This document shows, piece by piece, positions 47,938-57,285 of a stretch of 64,000 bases of DNA. The stretch lies in NCBI RefSeq assembly GCF_030819275.1, contig NZ_JAUTBL010000002.1, positions 1,738,501 through 1,802,500 of the forward strand. Reading direction: 5' to 3'. Source of the DNA: Agrobacterium larrymoorei (GTDB taxonomy: Bacteria > Pseudomonadota > Alphaproteobacteria > Rhizobiales > Rhizobiaceae). The notes under the pieces were generated by a model. The model was given only the letters and a program-made list of their open reading frames with translations, did not search any database and was not told the DNA's origin. Every line of letters starts with the position of its first letter. Positions within the stretch are counted from its first letter, which is position 1. The translations under genes and the position numbers were made by a program.

Positions 47938-49509
47938 CTATCTCCTGTTGAATTCGGGGGAAGACAGCGCCAGCGTCAAGCCGCTGACACGGTTCGGCGC
48001 CTGCCCCACCACACGGATCGTGTCGTCGCGCGCCTGATCGGCCAGCGACACTTCGAGAAGCTTCTTCGGTTCCATATCCTTGCCAAGCGTGCCGGATGCC
48101 TTGCGCGCCCAAAGGATGCGCTCGCTCATCTGGCTGGGCGAAAGCCACGACGCGACGCCCTCCTCAAAACCGGCTGGGCTCGGCGGTTGCCAGACCGGCT
48201 GGCCCATGCGGCGAAGGGCTGCAAGCGTCAGCGTGCGCGCAAGGCTGGCCTTTGGCTTTGGCAGCTGCGCCGGAGCGGATGGCATCGCAGCCTTCATATC
48301 CGCAGCCGGCTTTTCCATCACCATCTGTCCGCCGTCGGCTGGCAATGCCGGCGCCATCCCTGGGCCGCTGGTCTTCAGCGCCTCCTGAGCTGCGGCTGCG
48401 ATTGGCGTATCGAACGGCATATAGCTATCATCACCATCCGGAGACATTCGCTCGCGCCAATTCTTCCGGGTAATGCCGAACGCTCGAAGTCCAGAGACGA
48501 CATAGTCGAATGGCAGTTTCATCTTCGCGCCGGGGTCCTGCCACGCACGCGGATGGTCGAGCATCGCGGCGTAGACCTTGGCCAGATTGCCGTTGCTCGC
48601 CTTCCATTCTTTGACCATCGCGGTGATGACGTCCGGCGGCGGATCGTCGGCGATAAAGTGGGTGACAAGTTTGCGGCAGATGTGCTGCGCCGTCTCCGTC
48701 CGGCTTGCCAGATCGTCCAGCATGACAAGACAGTCATCGGCAGAGCGCGGCTCGCCGCCATATTTGACGCCCAATACCTTCATCTCGCCCGGCTCTGCCA
48801 TGCCGGGACGAAACAGCATCTCGTAGCGATCATCCACAGTCATGCCGGTGAGAACCAGTGCTGCGGATCGGACATCGGTCTGGGTATAGCCGCTGCCGGC
48901 ACCCATCGTGTGCAACTCGATCAACTCGCGCCCGAGATTTTCATTCAAGCCCTTTTTGCGGTTCTTCGCCGCTGCCGATTGCGGGCCGGTCGACTGCGCC
49001 TGATCGAGATAGATCAGCATCGCCGGATGCAGCACTGACGCCTGCAACAGATCGCGAAACGATCCCGCAAGATGCGGACGAATGGCCTCCACTTCATAGA
49101 GTGGCGTGATCATCCGCATCGGAAACGATTTGTGTCCGTTGACAGAGAAATGGTCGAACCAGAAAGCGGCCAACCGCTCATGAAACCCATAGGGTGAGAA
49201 GGCCGCCTGAAGCACCCGGGCAAGGCTATCGCGCTGGAAGCTCTGCTCTGCCTTGCGCTGCAATTGCTGCCTGGCTTCGCGATCACTTTCCGCATCTTTC
49301 TTGGCGATATTCAGCGCTTCGAACCCCTTGGCGAGGTCGTCGGCCCTTTGCCGCGCATCGAAGGCACCGCCGACGGGAAAGAAGCTGTCTTTCAAGGGCG
49401 CATCCACGAGCTGCACCAGCAGATCGTCAGGATTGCGGCTGAGTATCTGGTCCGGCGCAAGACCGTAACCATAGCGGATCGCCGCCATCGTTGGAGAAAA
49501 CGGAGCCAT
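47938..49509 (-). CDS. DUF1800 family protein
   Basis: 523 residues. The start MAPFSPTMAAIRYGYGLAPD follows AGGAG; in-frame codons further up are non-ATG. DUF1800 hallmarks are AAFWFDHFSVNGHKSFPMRM, KKGLNENLGRELIELHTMG and DVRSAALVLTGMTVDDRYEM. A low-complexity Ala/Pro/Met-rich insert (about residues 375-420) splits the C-terminal part. It is paired head-to-tail with the DUF1501 gene, only 3 nt apart. The function of the pair is not established. Confidence 0.88.
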   Translation of the reverse strand: MAPFSPTMAAIRYGYGLAPDQILSRNPDDLLVQLVDAPLKDSFFPVGGAFDARQRADDLAKGFEALNIAKKDAESDREARQQLQRKAEQSFQRDSLARVLQAAFSPYGFHERLAAFWFDHFSVNGHKSFPMRMITPLYEVEAIRPHLAGSFRDLLQASVLHPAMLIYLDQAQSTGPQSAAAKNRKKGLNENLGRELIELHTMGAGSGYTQTDVRSAALVLTGMTVDDRYEMLFRPGMAEPGEMKVLGVKYGGEPRSADDCLVMLDDLASRTETAQHICRKLVTHFIADDPPPDVITAMVKEWKASNGNLAKVYAAMLDHPRAWQDPGAKMKLPFDYVVSGLRAFGITRKNWRERMSPDGDDSYMPFDTPIAAAAQEALKTSGPGMAPALPADGGQMVMEKPAADMKAAMPSAPAQLPKPKASLARTLTLAALRRMGQPVWQPPSPAGFEEGVASWLSPSQMSERILWARKASGTLGKDMEPKKLLEVSLADQARDDTIRVVGQAPNRVSGLTLALSSPEFNRR

Positions 49510-49772
49510 GCCTGCCACTCCTGCCAACTATCGATGGCGAAGAGAATTCCAGCCAATTCCGGCGGAAAAGCTGCAAAACTGCGGCATTTTGCCGACATGG
49601 ACAATTTGTAATCCACCACGGCAATGCGAATAGACCAAACACCGTCACAGCAGCTCACATTCGATCGGCTGCATCAACTGCTAAACCGCGGCTCTTAAAA
49701 GGCTGGCGCAGGTCCTCCTGTGTCGCCTTTGCCGCAGTGACATGATGGCGAAACTGTGCCACTTCATTGTCC

Positions 49773-50177
49773 ATGAAGCTTATTCGCAGGATCATGCAGG
49801 ATCGCAGTTCGGCTGGCGCTGTCGCAGCGCTGGCCTTGATGTTGTTTCTGCTGCAAGGCCTTGCGAATGGCGTGGCTCACGGCAGTATGGCGGCCACGGC
49901 CCTTGCCGCCGATGACATCATCTGCGCGGCTCATATGCCGGATGGCGGCACGCAGAAGCAATCGCCTGCGGAGAAACTCGCCAATAGCTGCTGTGGCACA
50001 CTCTGCCGCCTTGCCTCCGCGTCCTTCACCGCGTTGCTGGCAAGTCCGACCGAAATTGCCGGGCGCGTCGTTCCGCATGTTCACGTCACCCTGTGGCGCT
50101 GGAACGAAAACAAGATCTCTGCACCGCCCACGCGCGAGCAACAGCCTCGCGGACCACCCTCTCCGTCTCACGCATGA
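49773..50177 (+). CDS. DUF2946 family small exported protein
   Basis: 134 residues from ATG 49773 (TTG 49767 also in frame). An N-terminal hydrophobic stretch (GAVAALALMLFLLQGLANGV) is followed by the DUF2946 Cys cluster (DDIICAAHMPDG, then NSCCGTLCRLASASF). These small proteins often lie beside copper or iron uptake genes, and the Cys/His/Met content suggests metal contact. It is followed by a PepSY gene on the same strand. Confidence 0.75.
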   Translation: MKLIRRIMQDRSSAGAVAALALMLFLLQGLANGVAHGSMAATALAADDIICAAHMPDGGTQKQSPAEKLANSCCGTLCRLASASFTALLASPTEIAGRVVPHVHVTLWRWNENKISAPPTREQQPRGPPSPSHA

Positions 50178-50217
50178 TCCAAGGCGCTTTCCCCGCATAG
50201 GGAGAGGCGCCGAGAAC

Positions 50218-50237
50218 AATCAGCCTCTTGGCTGATT
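50218..50237 (+). terminator. Hairpin between the DUF2946 and PepSY genes
   Basis: 8-bp stem AATCAGCC/GGCTGATT (50218-50225 with 50230-50237) with loop TCTT. There is no U-tract, so attenuation or a chance structure are both possible. Confidence 0.35.
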
Positions 50238-50366
50238 ACGGGCGTATCACGCCGAAATTGCCGGTCCCTCACGGCGATTTTGCGATGCGACCTGCGTTGA
50301 AATCTCCAGCGGGCACGTCGCCAACAGGATAGATGCGACCGCCTGCACCGTTTTACGGAGCCAATA

Positions 50367-51818
50367 ATGTCCATCAGCACCACCTCCGTGGGTGAGCGCG
50401 TGAGCGCGCAGTCATCGCTCAATCTCTATCGCGCCGTCTGGCGCTGGCACTTTTACGCCGGTCTTTTCGTCCTGCCCTTCATGATGACGCTGGCCATCAC
50501 CGGCGGGCTCTATCTCTTCAGGGATGAGTTGGACAATGCCTTCCATTCCAAGCTGAAGCGGATAGAGGTGGCAGATACGGCGACAGCCGCTCTACCTTCC
50601 ACAATCATCGCCAACGCTGTCGCAGCTGTCCCCGGCACCGCCGTCAAACTCACCAAACCCGCCGATCCTGGCGCGTCGACGGAAGTCACCGTGAGCACGC
50701 CGGAGGGCAAGCGCGCCGTCTACGTGAATGGCTATACAGGAGAAGTCCTCGGCTCGCTGCCGGATCGCGGCACCGTCATGTGGACGATCCGCACCCTCCA
50801 CAGCCTCAAATATTTCGGCACCTATGCCCGCTACCTGATCGAGATCGCCGCAGGCTGGTCGATCCTGCTGGTCGCAACCGGCATCTATCTCTGGTGGCCG
50901 CGCAACCAGACCGGCGGCGTAATTTCGGTGCGCGGCACGCCGAGGAAGCGTGTCTTCTGGCGGGATATGCATGCCGTGACCGGCATCTTCGTCGGCGCCT
51001 TCATCGTCTTCCTCGCCATCACCGGCATGCCATGGTCCGGCGTCTGGGGCGCGAAGGTCAATGAATGGGCCAATGGCAACAACTTCGGCTATCCGGCAGG
51101 CGTACGCGTCAACGTACCGATGTCGGGCGACAGGCTCAACGATGTATCGAAAACCTCATGGTCGCTGGAACAGGCAAAGATACCGACCTCCGACAGTCAC
51201 GATCATGGTCAGCATATGGAGCCCTCGCCCGCCATCCCCATGGATCACATGGCGATGAACCATGACCTTAGCAACCCGACGCCAGCCGCCATCGGGATAG
51301 ACAAAGCCATAGCGCGCTTCGATGAACTCGGCCTCGTTGGCGGCTATGCCGTGGCGCTTCCGACGAAGCCCGAGGGCGTCTATAGCGGATCGATCTACCC
51401 GGACGATCTTTCCAAACAGCGGGTCATCCATCTGGATCAATATACCGGCACGCCACTGATCGACATGAGCTACGCCGATTACGGGCCGCTTGGCCGCGGG
51501 CTGGAATGGGGCATCAATGTGCATCTGGGTCAGCAATTCGGCCTTGCGAACCAGATCGTGCTGGCGCTCGCCTGCGTGGCCATCATCCTGCTCGCCGTGT
51601 CGGGCGGCGTCATGTGGTGGAAGCGACGCCCGAAAGGCTCGCTCGGCGTTCCGCCCATGCCTCAGAGCAAACGCACCCTTTATGGGCTTGCCGCCATCCT
51701 CGCCATTGGCGGCGTCATCTTCCCGCTGGTCGGCGCCAGTTTGATCGTGATGCTGATGCTGGATCTTGCCGTGCAGAAAATCCAGCGACGAAACAAGTCT
51801 CTGTCGCTACGATCTTAA
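50367..51818 (+). CDS. PepSY-associated membrane protein (PiuB-like)
   Basis: 483 residues with four membrane segments: FYAGLFVLPFMMTLAITGGL, LIEIAAGWSILLVATGIYLW, MHAVTGIFVGAFIVFLAITG, and a C-terminal pair beginning IVLALACVAIILLAVSGGV. PepSY-type periplasmic regions lie between. A His/Met-rich loop (about 270-300, SDSHDHGQHMEPSPAIPMDH then MAMNHD) looks metal-binding. The family is often linked to iron or siderophore reduction and to copper. With DUF2946 upstream, a metal role is likely. The substrate is unknown. Confidence 0.85.
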   Translation: MSISTTSVGERVSAQSSLNLYRAVWRWHFYAGLFVLPFMMTLAITGGLYLFRDELDNAFHSKLKRIEVADTATAALPSTIIANAVAAVPGTAVKLTKPADPGASTEVTVSTPEGKRAVYVNGYTGEVLGSLPDRGTVMWTIRTLHSLKYFGTYARYLIEIAAGWSILLVATGIYLWWPRNQTGGVISVRGTPRKRVFWRDMHAVTGIFVGAFIVFLAITGMPWSGVWGAKVNEWANGNNFGYPAGVRVNVPMSGDRLNDVSKTSWSLEQAKIPTSDSHDHGQHMEPSPAIPMDHMAMNHDLSNPTPAAIGIDKAIARFDELGLVGGYAVALPTKPEGVYSGSIYPDDLSKQRVIHLDQYTGTPLIDMSYADYGPLGRGLEWGINVHLGQQFGLANQIVLALACVAIILLAVSGGVMWWKRRPKGSLGVPPMPQSKRTLYGLAAILAIGGVIFPLVGASLIVMLMLDLAVQKIQRRNKSLSLRS

Positions 51819-51851
51819 GCAACTTAACATGAGGGTGACGAGCAATCGCCG

Positions 51852-52316
51852 TCACCCGATCCTGTAAGCCTTGCAAACCCGGTCTTCCGTCGTTCGGTAT
51901 GTCCTGAATCCAATCGCCTCGTAATAGGCCTGGCCCATCTCATTATCCGCCCCGATACTGGCATCGATATCTCTCAGCACGAAAGCTTCGGCGGCCTCGA
52001 GCGTAGCCTTGAACAATGCCTTCCCGACACCTCTTCGCCCAGCAGAAGGGCTGACATGCGTTCCAATGATGCCCCAACCTTCTGCCACGCCATAGGGATT
52101 ACCGGCAGCCGTCGCGAGCTTCAGCGACTGGAAGCCAAGAATGCGCCCATCCTCATCGACAGCGACCGTGCAGGCGATCCGGTCGGGGTCCGAAATATAA
52201 GTCTTCGTGACGATCGCGACATCCGTCGGCGCCTTTCGAAGGCCCGCCGCAAAGATCTCGTTCTGCACCGCCGCCATTCCTGGCGCATCCTCTACCGTTG
52301 CAGGGCGCGTGAGCAT
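51852..52316 (-). CDS. GNAT-family N-acetyltransferase
   Basis: 154-residue single-domain acetyltransferase. The acetyl-CoA site is HVSPSAGRRGVGKALFKATL (motif A, RRGVG). The C-terminal YYEAIGFRTYRTTEDRV is motif B. It starts MLTRPATVEDAPGMAAVQNE, a common GNAT opening. It is divergent from uvrB and alone. The substrate cannot be told. Confidence 0.85.
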   Translation of the reverse strand: MLTRPATVEDAPGMAAVQNEIFAAGLRKAPTDVAIVTKTYISDPDRIACTVAVDEDGRILGFQSLKLATAAGNPYGVAEGWGIIGTHVSPSAGRRGVGKALFKATLEAAEAFVLRDIDASIGADNEMGQAYYEAIGFRTYRTTEDRVCKAYRIG

Positions 52317-52596
52317 GGAATCACCTCTTATCTACAAGCCTTGAAACTTGGCCTCGATCCGCCGTCCACGGCGATGCCAAACCAATATCTGTTTATCTTT
52401 TCCTTCGTAAGCCATGGAAGACACGTTTTGATAAGACGGACATCAGTCGGACCGCATTGCCCGTCGAAGCGGGCTAAAAAGCCGGTGGAAACGCCGTTGA
52501 CGACCTCTTGTTCCACACGCCCATCGTTTCCTTTTTGTACTCGTTTTTTAGCCTTCACCCCTTCCTTTTGGACACGATCCTCTCCATATTCTGCCC

Positions 52597-55593
52597 ATGG
52601 CCAGATCACCCAAAAAATCCTCCGAACACTCCAGCTCCAATGGTTTCGAAGAGATGCCCCAGGCATCCTTTGAAGGCGCTCCCCTCTCAGGCTCTGTTGC
52701 CGATTGGGTGAAGCAGCTGGAAGCGGAAGCCGAAGCGACCTCTGTGGAAACCCAGCGCGAAGTCGCTTCCAAGGCAGGCAAGCACCGCAAGAAGATCGAA
52801 ATCGAAGCGCGCAAGGAAGCGGAAAAGGCTGCCGCCAAGGCAAGCAAGACGCCGACGGCGTCCAAGACGGCGCGCGGCGTGTCCATCGGTGGCTCGTCCG
52901 ATCCGAAGACCCGTGCCGCCGCCGGTCTCAACCCGGTGGCCGGCATGGATGTCTCGCTGGAAGACGCCAAGTCGCTGGCGCCCGGCGCCGTGACGGCCAC
53001 GGTGGATGCGCTCTCCAAGCTGATTGAAAGTGGCAACCCGCTGTTCAAGGACGGCAAGCTGTGGACGCCGCACCGACCTGTTCGCCCGCCGAAATCCGAA
53101 GGCGGCATCGCTATCGAAATGGTGACGGAGTACAAGCCCTCCGGTGACCAGCCGACGGCGATTGCCGATCTGGTGGAAGGCATCAATTCCGGCGACCGCT
53201 CCCAGGTGCTGCTGGGTGTCACCGGCTCGGGCAAGACCTTCACCATGGCCAAGGTCATCGAGGCGACGCAGCGCCCAGCCGTGATCCTGGCGCCGAACAA
53301 GACGCTGGCGGCCCAGCTCTATTCCGAATTCAAGAACTTCTTCCCAAACAACGCGGTCGAGTACTTCGTCTCCTATTACGACTACTACCAGCCGGAAGCC
53401 TATGTGCCGCGCTCGGACACCTATATCGAGAAGGAATCCTCGATCAACGAACAGATCGACCGGATGCGCCACGCCGCAACCCGCGCCATTCTGGAGCGAG
53501 ACGACTGTATCATCGTCGCCTCCGTCTCCTGCATTTACGGTATCGGCTCGGTGGAAACCTACACCGCCATGACCTTCCAGATGCAGGTAGGCGACAAGCT
53601 GGACCAGCGCCAACTCCTGGCCGATTTGGTGGCACAGCAATACAAGCGCCGCGACATGGATTTCCAGCGCGGCTCCTTCCGCGTGCGCGGCGATACGATC
53701 GAACTATTCCCCGCCCACTTGGAAGACGCCGCCTGGCGCATTTCCATGTGGGGAGACGAGATCGAAAGCATCACCGAATTCGATCCGCTGACCGGCCAGA
53801 AGACCGGCGATCTGCAATCGGTGAAGATCTACGCCAACTCGCACTATGTGACCCCGCGCCCGACGCTGAACGGCGCAATCAAGTCCATCAAGGAAGAGTT
53901 GAAGCATCGCCTGGCCGAGCTGGAAAAGGCGGGCCGTCTGCTGGAAGCGCAGCGCCTGGAACAACGCACCCGCTACGATATCGAAATGCTGGAAGCCACC
54001 GGCTCCTGCAACGGCATCGAAAACTATTCGCGCTACCTCACCGGCCGCAGCCCCGGCGAGCCGCCACCGACCCTGTTTGAATATATCCCGGACAATGCCC
54101 TGATCTTCATCGACGAATCCCACGTCACCATTCCGCAGATCGGCGGCATGTATCGCGGCGACTTCCGCCGCAAGGCGACGCTGGCCGAATACGGTTTCCG
54201 CCTGCCCTCCTGCATGGACAATCGCCCGCTGCGCTTCGAGGAATGGGACGCCATGCGTCCGCAGACGGTCTCCGTCTCCGCCACGCCCGGCGGCTGGGAG
54301 CTGGAACAATCCGGCGGCGTCTTTGCCGAGCAGGTCATCCGCCCGACCGGTCTTATCGATCCGCCGGTGGAAGTGCGCTCCGCCCGCACCCAGGTGGACG
54401 ACGTTCTCGGCGAAATCCGCGAGACTGCCGCAAAGGGCTACCGCACGCTCTGCACCGTGCTGACCAAGCGCATGGCCGAAGACCTGACCGAATATCTGCA
54501 CGAGCAAGGCGTTCGCGTCCGCTACATGCACTCGGATATCGACACGCTGGAACGTATTGAAATCATCCGCGACCTGCGCCTTGGCGCCTTCGACGTGCTG
54601 GTAGGCATCAACCTGCTGCGCGAAGGTCTCGACATTCCTGAATGCGCCTTCGTCGCCATTCTGGATGCGGACAAGGAAGGCTTCCTGCGTTCCGAAACCT
54701 CGCTCGTTCAGACAATTGGCCGTGCCGCGCGTAACGTCGATGGCAAGGTCATCCTCTATGCGGACAACATCACCGGTTCGATGAAGCGGGCGATGGAAGA
54801 AACCAGCCGTCGCCGCGAAAAGCAGATGGCCTATAATGAAGCAAACGGCATCACGCCGGAATCCGTCAAGGCGAAGATCTCCGATATTCTTGATTCAGTT
54901 TATGAACGAGATCACGTAAGGGCCGATATTTCCGGCGTTTCCGGCAAGGGCTTTGCCGATGGCGGCCACCTCGTCGGCAACAATCTGCAGGCCCATCTCA
55001 ACGCGCTGGAAAAACAGATGCGCGATGCAGCAGCCGATCTCGACTTCGAAAAGGCCGCACGCCTGCGCGACGAAATCAAGCGCCTCAAAGCCGCCGAACT
55101 CGCCGCCATGGACGATCCCATCGCGAAAGACGAAGCACGATCACAAGAGAGCGGAAGCAGGTCCAGAAAAACTGGATCGAGCGCCAACCGCGAGTCGATC
55201 TCCCCCCTTGAGGGGGAGATGTCCGGCAGGACAGAGGGGGGCACCCCATCCGCCGACACCAACGGCAAATCCCTCTTCGCTAAACCCTCACTGGACGACA
55301 TGGGCCCCGGCACCGACATGGTGAAACCGCTGTTCCGCAAGAACACGCTGGACGAAATGACCGTCGGCCGCACGGAAAAACCCGTTCGCGGTGCGGTGCC
55401 CGAAAAGCCGACAACCGAATCCGGCAAGCGCTTCTCGCCACTTCTGGAAGGCCAACCGGAACGCGCCACCGGCGACAAGGACGATCCACGCCCGTTGAAA
55501 CGCGGCAAGGTCGGCGTCGGCTCCTATGAAGATCAAGGCGAACAGAAGCGCAAGAGCCGAACCAAAGGCAAGACGGGCAGACCCGGGCAATAG
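52597..55593 (+). CDS. uvrB: Excinuclease ABC subunit B, with N- and C-terminal extensions
   Basis: Damage-verification helicase of nucleotide excision repair. 998 residues against about 673 in E. coli. A lysine- and alanine-rich N-terminal extension of about 168 residues precedes Walker A ([11 protein letters not shown], near residue 207). The beta-hairpin is [20 protein letters not shown], motif II is [20 protein letters not shown], and motif VI is [20 protein letters not shown]. The UVR motif for UvrC (about 800-835) is [20 protein letters not shown]. The last 160 residues are low-complexity and contain a translated palindromic repeat. Rhizobial UvrB proteins are known to be extended. Confidence 0.95.
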   Translation: MARSPKKSSEHSSSNGFEEMPQASFEGAPLSGSVADWVKQLEAEAEATSVETQREVASKAGKHRKKIEIEARKEAEKAAAKASKTPTASKTARGVSIGGSSDPKTRAAAGLNPVAGMDVSLEDAKSLAPGAVTATVDALSKLIESGNPLFKDGKLWTPHRPVRPPKSEGGIAIEMVTEYKPSGDQPTAIADLVEGINSGDRSQVLLGVTGSGKTFTMAKVIEATQRPAVILAPNKTLAAQLYSEFKNFFPNNAVEYFVSYYDYYQPEAYVPRSDTYIEKESSINEQIDRMRHAATRAILERDDCIIVASVSCIYGIGSVETYTAMTFQMQVGDKLDQRQLLADLVAQQYKRRDMDFQRGSFRVRGDTIELFPAHLEDAAWRISMWGDEIESITEFDPLTGQKTGDLQSVKIYANSHYVTPRPTLNGAIKSIKEELKHRLAELEKAGRLLEAQRLEQRTRYDIEMLEATGSCNGIENYSRYLTGRSPGEPPPTLFEYIPDNALIFIDESHVTIPQIGGMYRGDFRRKATLAEYGFRLPSCMDNRPLRFEEWDAMRPQTVSVSATPGGWELEQSGGVFAEQVIRPTGLIDPPVEVRSARTQVDDVLGEIRETAAKGYRTLCTVLTKRMAEDLTEYLHEQGVRVRYMHSDIDTLERIEIIRDLRLGAFDVLVGINLLREGLDIPECAFVAILDADKEGFLRSETSLVQTIGRAARNVDGKVILYADNITGSMKRAMEETSRRREKQMAYNEANGITPESVKAKISDILDSVYERDHVRADISGVSGKGFADGGHLVGNNLQAHLNALEKQMRDAAADLDFEKAARLRDEIKRLKAAELAAMDDPIAKDEARSQESGSRSRKTGSSANRESISPLEGEMSGRTEGGTPSADTNGKSLFAKPSLDDMGPGTDMVKPLFRKNTLDEMTVGRTEKPVRGAVPEKPTTESGKRFSPLLEGQPERATGDKDDPRPLKRGKVGVGSYEDQGEQKRKSRTKGKTGRPGQ
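55195..55245. repeat. Palindromic repeat inserted in frame in uvrB
   Basis: Reads ATCTCCCCCCTTGAGGGGGA at its start and ends in a GGACAGAGGGGGG run. It is translated here as [15 protein letters not shown] (about residues 868-882). This is a dispersed intergenic repeat of Rhizobiales, usually non-coding. Its presence inside the tolerant C-terminal tail means that tail is free to change. Confidence 0.7.
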
Positions 55594-55622
55594 TCGCACT
55601 GATGAAATGCGGGAACTTTCAA

Positions 55623-55649
55623 GCGCGCGACGGCATTCCCGTTGCGCGC
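55623..55649 (+). terminator. Hairpin after uvrB
   Basis: 11-bp stem with one G-T pair (GCGCGCGACGG / CCGTTGCGCGC, 55623-55633 with 55639-55649) and a 5-nt loop, starting 30 nt past the stop. No U-tract, so a Rho-aided or stabilising role is possible. Confidence 0.4.
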
Positions 55650-55672
55650 AATGAAACGGAAGGAGAAGCGCC

Positions 55673-56620
55673 ATGCGGCTGCACCACCTTGCTCTTTCGG
55701 CCCTGGCTCTCGCCTGCCTCAGCTCACCCGCCCTTGCCGGCACCCTCACCGACGCCACCTTCCACAGCAATGCGCTGAATGCCGATCTTCCGGTGAACAT
55801 CTATCGCCCGGATGGCGAACCGCCGGAAAATGGCTGGCCGGTTCTCTATCTGCTGCACGGCCATGATGGCGACCAGAACAGCTGGCGCGATCTCGGCAAT
55901 ATCGAAAAGACGCTGGACGATATGATCGCCGCAGGCTCGATCCGCGCGCTGGTCGTGGTCATGCCGGGCGTGAAGAACAGTTGGTATGTGAATTCCGCTG
56001 CCTTTGACGGCCCCGGCGATTACGAGACCGCCATCACCGGCGATCTTCGCCTGCATGTGGAAAAGACGCTGCCTGTGCGCAAGGACAGGCAAGGCCGCGC
56101 CATTGCAGGCCTCTCCATGGGCGGCTTCGGCGCGCTGCATCTGGCCTATGCGCATGAAGATCTTTACGCCGCCGTCGCCAGCCTGTCGGGCGCCATCTGG
56201 CAGAACGTCCCCGCCTCCGATCTAGACAAGACACCCGCCGAGTTGAAACTCATCCAGGACAGCGCTTTCTTCCACCGTGTCGATCGCGCCACCATCACCA
56301 GCGGCATCGTCCTGCCCTCCACCGGCGACCACTTCTCCGGCGCCTTCGGCACGCCCTTCGATGCAAGGCTCTTCAACGAGAAAAACGTCTTCACCCTCGT
56401 CGCCCAACACATCGCCGAATCCCAGGACCTCCCCGCCACCTACCTGACCGTCGGAGACGACGACGGCTTCTACCTCTGGCGCGGCGCAGTCGCCCTGCAC
56501 GAAACGCTACAGGCCGATAATCGCACATCGGAATTGCGGATTACCGATGGGGATCATGTTTGGTCGCTGTGGAAGGTGTCGATTATCGATGCGTTGAAGT
56601 TTGTGGATGGGGAGTGGTGA
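55673..56620 (+). CDS. Secreted esterase, alpha/beta-hydrolase (EstA/esterase-D-like)
   Basis: 315 residues. Signal peptide MRLHHLALSALALACLSSPA then LA, cleaved near residue 22. The hydrolase core has the oxyanion region LYLLHGHDGDQNSWRDLGNI and the nucleophile elbow AGLSMGGFGALHLAYAHE (Ser in GLSMG). The Asp in VGDDDGFYLW and the His in DGDHVWSLW complete the triad. It probably cleaves carboxyl esters in the periplasm. Substrate unknown. It has its own ribosome site GGAGAAGC. 80 nt after uvrB. Confidence 0.88.
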   Translation: MRLHHLALSALALACLSSPALAGTLTDATFHSNALNADLPVNIYRPDGEPPENGWPVLYLLHGHDGDQNSWRDLGNIEKTLDDMIAAGSIRALVVVMPGVKNSWYVNSAAFDGPGDYETAITGDLRLHVEKTLPVRKDRQGRAIAGLSMGGFGALHLAYAHEDLYAAVASLSGAIWQNVPASDLDKTPAELKLIQDSAFFHRVDRATITSGIVLPSTGDHFSGAFGTPFDARLFNEKNVFTLVAQHIAESQDLPATYLTVGDDDGFYLWRGAVALHETLQADNRTSELRITDGDHVWSLWKVSIIDALKFVDGEW

Positions 56621-56787
56621 GATTGAGAGCAAAGCTCATGATTTTAACGATCTCAAATCCCTGGATTTTGAGCAAGTGTCACGCAAGGCTAACGCGCAAT
56701 ATTGAACACAACTGCAAAAAATACAGACTTGAGTTTTGAACTCCAAACGGTAAACACCGCCAAACGACCCCAGCAGAGGACGAACCT

Positions 56788-57285
56788 ATGAAGCGTTTCC
56801 GTGAGAGATTAACGAATCAACAGATAGACGCCATAGTAAAGCATCAGAAAAATATTCCTGTAAAACTAGGAGAGCTTGCGCGGGACTTAGGAATAGAGGT
56901 GAAAGTCGCTACACTTAACCCTGGAATATCAGGAGAAATACGTAAGGATTCTGAGAATAACATTTCTAAATACAAGATAAGAATCAATCGGCATGAAAAG
57001 AAGGAACGACAGCGCTTTACTCTTGCTCACGAAATCGCGCATTTCCTCCTCCACAAAGACAAAATTGGGGATGGCTTAACCGAGGACATTCTCTATCGCT
57101 CCACATTATCTAACGCTCTAGAGTACGAAGCGAATAGATTCGCAGCTGAGCTGATTATGCCCGATGCCGTCCTAGAAGAGATGCAAATCGATTTTGAAAG
57201 CGTTGATGAAGATGCTATAGTTGATTTAGCTGAACGATTCGGCGTGTCCAAAGATGCAATGCGGATCAAACTAGGTATCGCTTAA
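56788..57285 (+). CDS. ImmA/IrrE-family metallo-endopeptidase
   Basis: 165 residues. The zinc motif HEIAH (FTLAHEIAHFLLHKD, about residues 76-90) is followed by the third-ligand helix LEYEANRFAAELIMP (about 111-125). A short helical C-terminus has a winged-helix-like end (DLAERFGVSKDAMRIKLGIA). Proteins of this family cleave XRE-type repressors (ImmA of ICEBs1, IrrE/PprI). No repressor gene is adjacent. Clearly more AT-rich, with different codon use, than neighbours. Its stop overlaps the ATG of the next gene by one base. Ribosome site AGAGGACG. Confidence 0.9.
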   Translation: MKRFRERLTNQQIDAIVKHQKNIPVKLGELARDLGIEVKVATLNPGISGEIRKDSENNISKYKIRINRHEKKERQRFTLAHEIAHFLLHKDKIGDGLTEDILYRSTLSNALEYEANRFAAELIMPDAVLEEMQIDFESVDEDAIVDLAERFGVSKDAMRIKLGIA

